Below, piece by piece: positions 26,301 to 37,200 of a stretch of 64,000 nucleotides of DNA (positions are counted from its first letter, which is position 1; every line of letters begins with the position of its first letter). The DNA is from Archilochus colubris (Eukaryota > Chordata > Aves > Apodiformes > Trochilidae). The notes beneath the pieces are model-generated. The model was not told the DNA's origin. It ran no database searches and saw nothing but the letters and a program-made list of their open reading frames with translations. The position numbers were made by a program, and so were the translations under genes. Location: positions 22,720,609 to 22,784,608 of the forward strand of contig CM041084.1 of assembly GCA_023079485.1 (NCBI GenBank). The letters run 5' to 3'.

Positions 26301-26725
26301 CTCCCTTGCTAGTCTGGGGTGCAAGCTGCCTCACTCCAGAGCAGGCATCAGGACTGGGTCAGCTCTTCGGGTCCCCACATCTTCTTGCCACTGGCCACCA
26401 AGGCAGGGCAGGGTGGCTACCTCGGAGGAGAGGGGCAGATTTCCACAGTTAGATGAGATGAATCTTAAAACTGTCAAAAGCTGGCTTCTGGTAAACAATA
26501 CTGTGAATCACTACATTGGAAAGAAATTAATAGTGATTCTTTGGGGATTTATTTTCTCTTCCTCCTGCTTCCTTTTTTCTGTCCTCGGTTATACAGCTAT
26601 AAATAGAGATAAGATATTGAGTGCCTGAAGCAGTCACACAGTGTCATCTCACTGAAGCATACACTTAGTTGCTATTTCAAAAATTCCAATTGATTGCAAT
26701 TTTCTTATTGTGAATTCTCATTCTC

Positions 26726-26759
26726 ATTAATAAATGCTCATTGTGAAGCATTTATTAAT
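26726..26759. repeat. Perfect 13-bp inverted repeat with 8-nt loop
   Basis: ATTAATAAATGCT at 26726-26738 and its exact reverse complement AGCATTTATTAAT at 26747-26759 flank the loop CATTGTGA. Pairing does not extend outward on either side. A perfect 13-bp stem with a short loop is expected well under once in 64 kb by a uniform-base estimate (about 0.02), somewhat more with AT bias. The arms are too short for a typical animal pre-miRNA. It may be a relic of a palindromic transposon, a cruciform-prone site or a paired homeodomain site (ATTAAT/TTAAT). Confidence 0.85.
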
Positions 26760-26989
26760 TCTTGCACTGGCATATGCAGGCAGCTTGCAGTCATGCATGC
26801 TCACCATATTAATCTTCTAGTTGGTGGCAGAGATGCAGAGACATCTTCCTGTAAGGGTCAGTCTGAAATATGAGTTCATTCTAGCTCACACATCAAGGTT
26901 ATTTCTGTGGTCCCTTCATTTGCCATTAGGTGACTTTTTTATTTCCCCATGGGAGACCCAAGTTAGGAACCTTGTGGTTCTCAACACCA

Positions 26990-27002
26990 CCCCCCCCACC
27001 CC
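26990..27002 (-). repeat. C8-A-C4 tract, possible G-quadruplex on the minus strand
   Basis: The + strand reads C8, A, C4, so the minus strand has adjacent G4 and G8 runs, with a further GGG about 10 bases away toward CCCGGG at 27012-27017. This would allow a G-quadruplex on the minus strand. Only composition supports it. Confidence 0.4.
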
Positions 27003-27689
27003 ACAAAGCAACCCGGGCTGGAAGGATGCTGGATGGACAAAGCAAGCTCTGCTGAGCAACATCAGCACTGCCTGCAGGTCCTGATGAAGTTGCTTGTGTT
27101 ATCTTCATCTAGGAAGAAGGGTCTGGATGTGTGTGTGCCTGAGGAAAGTGAAAATTACCTTAGAAGTCCAACATGCATGAGAAAAATACTCTGATAGGTA
27201 AAACATTGCTGCTTGTCTGTAGTTTTTCCTTCCTCAGGTAACTCATTGCGGCAACACAAATACAAACTGACTAGAAATAAAATTGTTGCTGATCTTTAAT
27301 TGTTTCTGACACTATAAACAGAGATTTGGAAGCTTCATGAGTGCTAAACCATTGACTATTTGCATCCTACCTCATTGCATTTTTTCATCATCCATTTTCT
27401 TGGGTCAGGAACAGTACAAAGTGTGAAGGAGCATAACCAGCTGGATCACTGAATTGAAATTATTCCATTATGAAGTTTGAAAGTAAAGAATATTATAAAT
27501 GTAGTATATAATAATGGCAGCAATAATAAAGATACAGTATTTTCCAAAGGAGCAAAGATTCTATTTTTCACCCTGCATTTGCTGCTTCCACTGAAGGCAG
27601 CCTAAAGTGCAAAAAAAGCCTACTAAATCTGAATCATGCTGAAATAACATTATATCCTTCCTTGACAAGGTCATAGGTTTGCTTTAAAC

Positions 27690-27717
27690 AAATAATAATA
27701 ACAATAATAATAATAAT
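27690..27717. repeat. (AAT)n microsatellite
   Basis: About nine AAT units with one C interruption, read directly. A simple polymorphic trinucleotide repeat. Confidence 0.85.
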
Positions 27718-28318
27718 TTTAGGAAAATAATTCTAGTAGAGCTCATTTACATGGTTTTCAAAATGCAATTGGCATCATGTCACATAGAAAACAATCAGTT
27801 AAATGAAGGGCATGGAAACACCAGATGACTTCTGATCATGCAATAATACAGGACACTGGGAAAAAAAGAAATTGCACGCATTGGGATGTACCCATCCCAT
27901 ATTGCCAACAGCACTGGATTAGTACTAATGCCATGCACAAGCTGTTGTTGAGACCTTATATAGAAAATTACCAACAATTGCAGCCATCCTAATACAGATT
28001 AAAATACATATAGTTAGAGGGGGACTGCTAAAATGACCAAAGATATCAGGTCCTTAGAAAAAGAAACTGAAAAATCTGGAACTACTGATCATTGCCTGTA
28101 CTGGGAAGGCTGGGTGACTTTCTAGAACCATCTTTTAGAATTACTGAATGCGTTTCATTGCCCTTTTGTTTGACTGCTGTCCATTTGATGAAGTATGTGT
28201 GATCTGGACACACAGACAGTTTGGTCTGGCAGCATCTGTAGTAAGAGGAGGAAAGTTACTATTGTAAAGAAGACAGGGGCAAAGATACAGACTGGAGAGT
28301 TGGGCTGATTCTAATGGG

Positions 28319-29017
28319 ATGAGGTTTAACACGGCCAAGTGCCGGGTCCTGCACTTTGGCCACAACAACCCCATGCAGCGCTACAGGCTGGGGACAGAGT
28401 GGCTGGAGAGCAGCCAGGCAGAAAGGGACCTGGGAGTCTGGATTGACAGGAAGCTGAACATGAGCCAGCAGTGTGCCCAGGTGGCCAAGAAGGCCAATGG
28501 CATCCTGGCCTGTATCTGGAACAGCGTTGCCAGCAGGTCCAAGGAAGTGATTCTGCCCCTGTACTCAGCCCTGGTGAGGCCACACCTCGAGTACTGTGTC
28601 CAGTTCTGGGCCCCCCAGTTCAGGAAGGATATCGAGGTCCTGGAGCAGGTCCAAAGGAGGGCAACCCGGCTGGTGAAGGGACTCGAGCACAGACCCTATG
28701 AGGAGAGGCTGAGAGAGCTGGGGTTGTTCAGCCTAAAGAAGAGGCAGCTCAGGGGAGACCTCATCGCTCTCTACAACTACCTGAAAGGAGGTTGGAGCCA
28801 GGTGGGGGTTGGGCTCTTTTGCGAAACGACTTTCAACAAGACAAGAGGGCATGGACTTAAGTTGTGCCAGGGGAAGTTTAGGTTAGATATTAGAAAGAAT
28901 TTCTTTACGGAAAGAGTGATCAGGCATTGGAATGGGCTGCCCAGGGAAGTAGTGGATTCTCCGTTCCTGGAGATATTTAACAAGAGACTGGATGTGGCAC
29001 TCAGTGCCATGGTCTAG
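28319..29017 (+). pseudogene. CR1 ORF2 C-terminal fragment (232 codons, open)
   Basis: This encodes the end of the CR1 ORF2 protein, a nuclear endonuclease/reverse transcriptase. It opens with the region after the catalytic core: [11 protein letters not shown] near residues 4-14 is the RT motif D region. The thumb and C-terminal segments follow, including [17 protein letters not shown] near residues 84-100 and [19 protein letters not shown] near 113-131. The end reads [15 protein letters not shown] near 199-213, then [12 protein letters not shown] before the TAG stop. The endonuclease and the catalytic Asp residues are absent because the copy is truncated, so it cannot encode an active enzyme. 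The ATG at 28319 is an internal methionine of the original protein, and the frame continues upstream into CR1 sequence. I see no sign that the host uses this frame. Confidence 0.93.
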
Positions 29018-29080
29018 CAACCGCAGCGGTGGTTCAAGGGTTGGACTCGATGATCTCTGAGGTCCCTTCCAACCCAGCCA

Positions 29081-29104
29081 ATTCTATGATTCTATGATTC
29101 TATG
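29081..29104 (+). repeat. CR1 3'-terminal octamer array, (ATTCTATG)3
   Basis: Three perfect ATTCTATG units end the CR1 copy, followed by ATA. In CR1 this octamer is the 3' terminus recognised by the element's own reverse transcriptase at priming; CR1 has no poly-A tail. Its presence fixes the strand and the 3' boundary. Confidence 0.97.
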
Positions 29105-29106
29105 AT

Positions 29107-30684
29107 AACTTCCAAAAGCCTGTACCAAGGGCATTGCACTCCCTATTGCATTAAATATTTTATAACATTTACCAGTTGCTGGACTGCTTCTTCATCTGGT
29201 GAAGTGCCAGATTTCCAGGTTGATTTTGGAGTTTGCAGTCACTTTTCACACCATTGAGAGGACACCCAGTTTGCTCACAGGAGCTCATCCTTCAGGATCT
29301 CTCACATTTTGATGAAGCAGAGGCATCCAAATTAGGAAAGATCAACCACAGAGCTGAAGCAAGCATTCACAGAGCTCACTGACAAGCTTACTTAAGTATT
29401 GAGCAAGTAGTTTGTAATTATTTTAAAGAAAATTCAGGCAAATGGAAAAATAAGTTAACACTGGGACTTACTGGCCCTCAGTTTCTGCATAGGAGTAAAA
29501 GTTGTTAGAATGTATTGAATGCATAAACTCTTCTAAAAAAAGTAATCTTAAAACATTACAAAAAAGAAAAAATAATATGAGCAAACAAAAAGGTTCCGGA
29601 GGCTGTCCAGAAATAAAACCCAACACTATTTTACACAGCTCGTAGCAAGTTCTCTTTGAAAGCAAACGGAAAACTACTGCAAAATATTTTTTAATCATTC
29701 TTTCTTTCATTGTGGTTTTTTACAGCTTCTGTTATCTTTAGCTTCACAATCCAAACAATTCTAAGTTATTTGTACAACTGTAAAATATAGTGTTTCTCTA
29801 ATTTAAACAAACTGGACAGAAATCATAACCTTCTATATACACTTTACGTTCTTCTGGATATATTTTATGATGGTATCTAAAATAAAAAGATAATAAGTAC
29901 ATTTTCCAAAAAAGTAGCTTCAGGAATAGTAAAAAGTTGAACTCCTATTTTCTTAGTAAACACAAAAAGGAAATTATTTAGGGATTACTGGTATTTTATA
30001 AGAAAATTTCTTTTGCGGTCACTAAAGGCAGGAAAATACCCAGACTCTGAGCTGTAATTGAACTCTCTCAACTGCTCTGCTCTTCTCCAATAGCTAGTAA
30101 GGAAAAAGTTGTTCCCATAAGAGCATCCAGTGGCCTGTTGGGTCCAGACAGTAGGGAAAAGCCTGTGGAAAAGCCATTCTAAGTAGAAGTTGCTCAGCCC
30201 TCTAAACATCATTGCTCTCATCTGCAGATGGGGAGCTGTGAGTTCAGCTGGAAGACCCTGCAAGGTCTTGCAAGATGTGCAGTGTTTTGTCTGGCTGTCC
30301 AAACTGAGGTTAAATGCTGCCCACATTGCATTATTCATGCAAAGATTTCAAAACACTTTCAAGTAGTGAGATGGATAATTCCTTTCCCCTCTCCTTCACT
30401 TTTGCACAAAAAAGCCTCAAAAAAAAAAAATTAAAAAAAGAAAGGAGGTACAGAATTTGATTTACTCAAACCTGAGGGGTGAAAACAATCACATTATACT
30501 AAGAATTAGAGTCCTCTGTAGGCAGTTTCCTGGTGCTAATCCCACTTCAGTCATAAGGTATGATGCTAATGCTGGACAACAGCTAAACCAGGGATTCTGT
30601 CCTACTTGTGCTAAGTACCAGTTCAAATTCTTAAGCACTGAAATCACAGAAGGAATAATTTGCCTTTTTTGCCCTTTCACTCTT
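29107..30684. other. Noncoding spacer between two CR1 copies
   Basis: AT-rich sequence with no recognised element. The minus-strand frame at 29985-30338 (117 codons) has no motif. A short A-rich run at 30419-30441 precedes the next CR1 fragment but belongs to no recognised element. Confidence 0.6.
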
Positions 30685-31033
30685 AAACCATAATCAGGCC
30701 CAACCATTAACTCAGTACTGCCCAGTCCACCACAAAACCGTGTCCCTAAGCACCACATCTACACATCTTTTTAATACTTCCAAGGACAGTGACTCCACTA
30801 CCTCCCTGGGCAGCCTGTTCCAGTGCCTGATAACCCTTTTGATGAAAATTTTTTTCCAAAATCTCCCCTGATGCAACTTTAGGTCATTTTCTCTCATCCA
30901 ACCACCTTGTTACAACCCCCTTTCAGGCAGTTGCAGAGCAATAAGGTCTCCCCTCAGCCTTCTTTACTCCAGGTTGAAGGAGTAAAGTAAAAGAAACCCA
31001 GTTTCCTCAGCTGCTCCTAATAAGATTTGTACC
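30685..31033 (-). mobile_element. Older CR1 3' fragment (minus strand)
   Basis: Read on the minus strand, this runs from about 31033 down: GAGCAGCTGAGGAAACTGGG, then AGGCTGAGGGGAGACC, then a frame reading [20 protein letters not shown] near 30800-30862. It ends with GTGGTGGACTGGGCAGTACT and GGTTAATGGTTGGGCCTGAT near the 3' end. These are the last part of CR1 ORF2 and the 3' UTR. Frame breaks and substitutions show it is clearly older than the copy at 28.3-29.1 kb. The octamer tail is not recognisable, so the 3' end is approximate. The short open frame at 30712-30897 is a surviving piece of ORF2, not a gene. The 3' UTR resembles a different CR1 subfamily from the first copy; I do not assign a subfamily name. 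Confidence 0.9.
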
Positions 31034-34000
31034 AAGTTTAAATGACTCAAATACACTGTTTTAATTCATTAACATTTTTATCCTATCCCCCAAAAGCCCT
31101 AGGTGTGATATACAAAAGCAATTAATAAATTATTCAACTCAATCCCATGACTTTGTGCATTAATACATGAAGCCCCTGACCCCCTACAACATGAATGTTT
31201 TAGTGATTAATGAGGCATTCTGGCATAAATAGGTCAAATGCAGAGCTCTGGAGCTTCCTTCACTGTCTGAGTTGGTAGTCTTTCTCTCCTTAATTATAAA
31301 ATCCCAGAAATTGAGGGAAATACAGAGAAACCCGAAATCCTATAAATAACACATAGCAATGCTTGGCTTCTTTGGGGTTTCTCAGGTGTTGTCATGTTCT
31401 GAACTGTGCATCCAGCGTCCTTCATACATTAATAATCAAGAGGAGAGACATTAAAGCAGGGAAAATATGTGAATAATACAAGAGACAAGGGAAAAATAAT
31501 GAAAGCAAATGTCCTTCACCTGACATTGGGCATGATCATTCTGTCCCTGTGCAAATACATTTCTGGCTGCAGGTTTGGTAATAAGGCAGCAAGTTGCTTC
31601 TAAGTGCTACTGAAAGCTGATAAAGACAGCTGTGCTTCCAGATAGCCCGAGTTCTGCTTTACACAGTACTGCAGAATTAAGCCCTTTAAGATAACAGACA
31701 AAAATTAAAAAGGCCTCTTAGCTCCACAGTGTTACTCAGGGTCCCTGGCATTCACTGTCACTTGGAAAAGCTGCAGTAAAAGCAGCTTGAGAAAACTGAA
31801 TCTTCGACATCCCTGCACATCTCACCCAGTCCCACCTCAGTGGGGAAGGCTGAGCCCCCGCTGGCAACTACAGATTGCAGCCAACAAGAGCCATGGAGAA
31901 AAGGTACTTTAATCACTTTGTGATACCCTGATCATTTAGCAGCTTTCTTGAACCCAGAACTAACATCCTTTTCTATTTGTTCTTACTCCCTTGCTGTCTT
32001 ATTTCCCTGCAGTGAGAATTCCCCAAGCTCTTGTTGCTGGCACTGGCTGCTTCCCAGAGGTAGACAGGCAGGATATTAAATTCCTCAGCACTGGCATGCC
32101 TACAGCTTATTCACATGTTTTGCCCTTAAGTGAAGCAAGTGGGGACCCCAAAGATCTCTTTCATTTTCCTGCCTTGCTCCCACTCTCTCTCTCTGCCTCT
32201 GCTTACTTCAGCTGCAGAAGCATCAAGGCTAATGGTTATGTCAGGATGTGGGATCGGCACCTCCAGGTAATTTCTGCATTTCAGTAGCTTTATTTACATA
32301 TCAATATTGTTTAATTTGTCAGGGAAAATGATTGAGGAAGAAGTTAGGTGAAGAGCACAGCGTCCCTGTGCTAAATGTGGTCATTTGAAAACTGCAGTTC
32401 AAAATCACAGCTCTGTTTCATGTGACGTGATGATGCTGTTCAGACACAGAGCCCTGACACTGAAATATCCAGCTCCATTTATTAAATTTAAATGGTTTTG
32501 TCTGATGATAAACAATCTAACTTGACTTCAGATGTCTAATAGTTACCCTCATTAGAAAACATCACTAGCATCAACATAGCATAATGTGCAACTGCAGGAG
32601 ATAATTCATCACAGTTATTTGAATGTTTATCGGGAGAGGGGATGATTGCTTTTTTTCATGCCCTCTTCACTGAGTTTAGGGGTAGGGAAGATTCCTAGCT
32701 CAGATTTATACGGCTGTTAGACCTCCAAGGTCTGGTGAGATAAATTGCATCCCACAGTAGCCAGACGGAAACTCCAAGGGATCAAAACTCACAGGCTCCA
32801 TGTCCCCAAAATTGCCTGCATCCCCATAGCTCAATGGTATATGCAACACTTTTAACTGATGTTTGAAAGCAGTAGGTAAGACTTGCAAAGAAAATACGAT
32901 GTCAACACCAGAGTAACTGTTAACAGATAAACTTCTGAGAGGAGAAACCCAAGATTTTTCTCTAATTGAAGTTTAAAGAAGCAAATATTCCATATTGGAT
33001 CTGTGTACAGAAATTTTCCCTGTTGGTTGAACTTGGCACATCTTGTTGAATCATGCTTATCCTGCTAATGTTCAGTCAGAAGAAGTGATTAATCTTCTTA
33101 GAAAAAGAATAAATCTTTTTAATTATGAGAAATCAGTCCAGGAGGAGAATATGTATGCTGACAGAGATAGAAAAAGAAAGAAATATTGAATTATAAAATA
33201 AGTATTCTACTTGATACAAACACCACCACAGTCTTGACTGGGAGTGGCCTTCTTGGAAAATAGTGCCACTTTTATTTAGAAACAGGCTTGAACTGGAGAA
33301 ATTGAATACAGATTTTTGTCTATCACTGGTTGGCAGAGGTACATCAGGGGTTTGGTTTGACCAGCTATAGGAATAGAGCCCAGTGAAAAGTATCTATTTG
33401 CATGCTAAATACGGGTTTGTACAATTAAATGACAGATTGTGTACCAGCACTCCTCCATAGTGATCTGTCAAAAAACGGTTCACACTGTATTTTGCAGGTG
33501 CTCTTTTGAAGTCTGGATGAAAAGATGATCCTTTTCCCATCTAGCCTTAAATAAGATGCAAACAAAACAAACTACCATCTTTCTATTTGAGTAGAAATAT
33601 CTGTTAGATTAGAAAACTTAACACTGTGATTGTAGTTTTGGGTGACATGCAGGGGCTCCCTTCTGGTGGAGGATGGGAAGTCATCAGGAGTGCCAAGTAG
33701 AGACCATGGAAGGTTCAATATAATATTTTTGGCTGACCCATCTGAAATCTCATGTGGACTTTTTGAGTGTCAAGCTCTTTGGATTTTGTACTTTGCATCT
33801 TCCGGCCCTGCTCAAACAGGAACTCCAGCAGTCTCCAAAGTTAAATTTGGATTTACAAGACAACAATGTCTGTCTTAATTTACAGACTTGATGGGGGTTT
33901 TTATTGACTATTATAGCCTGTGGATAAGCTATCTTTTCTGCACTTACAAAAAGAGTATATTTAATGCCTATTCTGTATACAGTTAAGAGATTTATTATTC

Positions 34001-34243
34001 TAGCACATTGCTTTCTTCTCAAGATTCATGTCATGTTTCAAAAATGTTTATATCCTCCTTTTGTGAGTCATATGCCTCAAAGTCAGAAGAAAAAAGCATG
34101 ACAGTTTGTAAGTACTCATAGGATTAAGCCATTAATAAAATGGCTATGGATTTCCATCCTGTACACTGCCCATCATCTGGGACTGCTTTACATTGCAGAG
34201 ATACGGACGCCTCCAGCACAACCAGTAAATTCACTCCTTCCAA

Positions 34244-34273
34244 GGCACTTTCTAGTGGCACTTTCTAGTGGCA
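34244..34273. repeat. 13-bp tandem duplication
   Basis: GGCACTTTCTAGT occurs twice in succession followed by GGCA. A recent slippage-type duplication with no mismatch. Confidence 0.9.
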
Positions 34274-37200
34274 TTCTCCTACATACTAGGACCTTTTCTG
34301 GGTATTATTTCTTCTATAAAAAGAACGGTACAGCTTGCACTGTGACACCTCAGAATTTGTCCCATTTACATTTTACCACCCCAAAACTTCATCTCTCTGA
34401 GTACATGGGCGTTTTCTCCTACTATAAACCATGAGCTATCAAATACACAGGGGATTTTCAGCCCCTGCTTGGATAAAGTGACCATTAAAAAATTAGAAAT
34501 AAGAACTGCATGCCTCACATAAAATCTTTTCAGGTCTTTTACACTGTAAATATTCATAACTGTGTTATAAATTAAACTTAGTGTCCAATTACACTGTAGT
34601 AACTGTGTAGTCTGTACCAAAGGATTGAATGCATCATGCAGAGACTTAATTGGCACTGTTAAACTTCATACTAATCTCTGAAATCAGTCATATTTTTCAA
34701 ACTTTTGCTCATTTTATGACCTATATAAACACAGGGATATCTAGTCACTTTCTTTAGCTCATTCCTGATTTTTTTCCCAAATTTTTGAGCTTTAATTAAA
34801 TGCAGTTGCTTTAAAATCCAAAGACTTCACATAGCTTTGTTGGAATAAAATTGTTTTAAACTACAGTAAAAGCATTTTAGCTGAAATACCAAGATATCCT
34901 GTTAATATATACAGAAGTATTACGAAACAGGGAATTTCCAGAATTTAGAGTAATAGCATACTGGTTCCAAGCAGGTGTACTGTATATTTACTGACATTAA
35001 AACTAGACGCTCTGATGATAAAATCCCTTGAGACTGATAGAAACTTATTTAACATTTTCCAATGTTAAACTAAGAAACCACTCCTTCAAATTATTTCTGA
35101 ACTATGTGAACAACAGATGTCCCTTCCAGTTCGTCCTGAAATATGGATGGGAGGAAGGAATGAAATAGAATGGCAGAGGATGTGATTTACTACGCTTTTT
35201 ACAGTTCTGGATAGTATGACCAAGTTATATAAATAAATGACTCACTGCAGAAAGGTCTAAATTTTATAAGCCAATATAACAAATTCCAATTGTTTTAGCT
35301 AAAACTGATGGCATTTTTTCAAAGGCCTTTCTATCATGTCTAGATATATTACAGGCAGATCTTTTTATTGTTGGTCTTAAAAGCAGATACAAATATTTTG
35401 TTTTAAAGCCTAATGTCCATACACATGCACATGTGAAAATGATAGTCTTAATATAAGACCAGTCATGCACAGTGTTTTCCAGATCGTTGAAAGCAGCCAG
35501 ACCACAATTACCAATTATTAAATGAAGTAGGTCACAGTGCTTCAGAATAAATTCATCCCCACTCTAAACGATGTGAAACCTACATCACCTGGCATAAATG
35601 CATGTATATTTAATTGTAGAGTATAGCAGTAGACAGAGTTCAGGAGTATATACTAACACAAAACCAAGACTGTGCTGGCTGAAAGAAGAGATGAGTTGAC
35701 CTAGAGGTATTATTCTTTGTGTTTTTTCATCCGCATTTGATGTGTTTTATTTTTATTCTCCATGCTGCTCCTTCAGTGCAATTCTTTTAAAAGTATTTTC
35801 TCCATTTACTTTGCTGTAACTGAATCAAAAATAAACTTCTTTTCTCCAGTGAATTAATAACTACCCACTGCTGTGCATTAATGTATAATTAACATAAAAG
35901 AGACTTAATTAATTGCTTAATTTTTATCCAGAAAAAGGAGACAAGTTGTATGTAGTGTAACATAAGTAAGAATTGGTACTTTTCTATATCCTCTTTTGCC
36001 CTTAAGGATTGACCTCATTCTCATGGTTGGATGTATGAGGAGGAGACAAAAATACTGATGACATCCCACACAAGGGATGTAGCAAAACCAAAGAAATAAA
36101 TTGAATGGACATCAATGCTAAGATTCTGTGAGAGAAAGCTGTTCTTATAAAGCTGTCTGTTAACTGTGCTGTCTAAAGGATGCATAAGGATCAAAGTTCC
36201 TGCCAATAATGCCATATACCTCAGAGCACCCTGCCTTCTCCTCTAAAATCTTCTGCTCTGTTTTTCTTGGAACTCCAGGAATTGCTCCAGGTTAATTAGA
36301 AGTTCAAGAACAAATGTGAAAAAAAAAATCTCAAAAGAAAAATCTATGGTAACTGATTCACAAGGAGTTAAAGTGTGGATAGTAGTAATTAAAGACCCAG
36401 TCCTTCCTTTGGGCCTTAAAATTAAATAAATAAAAAAGTCATTCTGCTCAGCAGCATATTGCCTAACTCCTTGGTGCTGCCACTGTACTGTAAAGGTGAC
36501 ATCAGGTACTTGCATCTCCACCAAGATGTGGTGACAAGTGTAGTTCTGAGTCCTAAAAAATCTGGGTGCTGGGAGAAAGGACCATGTTCACTGCATGTCG
36601 AGTTAGAGGGGTTTGAAAGGGATTAATTTAAAAGATGAACCATACCAGTTCATGCTCAGTGATACATCCTGTATGGATCTGATCCAGCAGGAGTGAGTGA
36701 CAACAAAGGAATGATCTGAATTGTCTGGAAGGATCTCTGCCCAGTGTTCTGCTTGTTTTACAGCCATTAGTGAAGAAATCATATCTTTTCTGCATCCCTT
36801 GAGTAATGGATTCCTTCTGATATAAAGTGTTAACTGAACTATTTTTATCTGTTCTTAGAGTTAGGGAAATGTGAAACACTTGCTGAAGATTAAATTGAGT
36901 CAACAAAACTCATTGCATCCAAAATATAGTGCCACGTGGGCGTTTTTCTCCTGAAATGATAAGAGGTGAAAAGTTAGTGCCTTTATCCAGTATGCCACCC
37001 ATGCCATCCAGTCATCTGATTGCTTGCTTGCTTAAAGATAAATAGATACAGGAAAAAGATAAAGTTAGACGTCAATTCATTAAAAACATTTTTCTCCTCA
37101 AGAAATGGTTCTTTTTTTTTAAGTAAATCGAACATAAAGTGTAGGAAGGAAGAAGAAAAATGGGAAATTTTATCATATCATTTTAAGTTTGATTATGTCA

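Larger units (their letters stand above)
28272..29106 (+). mobile_element. 5'-truncated CR1 LINE, relatively young
   Basis: CR1 is the dominant non-LTR retrotransposon of birds and reptiles; it moves by target-primed reverse transcription and most copies are 5'-truncated, as here. The copy begins just downstream of the catalytic Asp-Asp box of the reverse transcriptase, at residues reading [14 protein letters not shown] (from about 28289). It runs through the ORF2 C-terminus and the short 3' UTR with its GGTTGGACTCGATGATCTCT segment, and ends in three ATTCTATG octamers. It is clearly more GC-rich than its surroundings. The frame stays open throughout, so it is younger than the other LINE pieces in the window. 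The exact 5' junction (about 28265-28285) is uncertain. No target-site duplication is obvious. Confidence 0.95.

Noticed and set aside
28326..28583. Minus-strand and alternate-frame open frames inside CR1 (also 28471-28701 and 28777-29010)
   Set aside because: Shadows of the CR1 ORF2 frame in GC-rich sequence.
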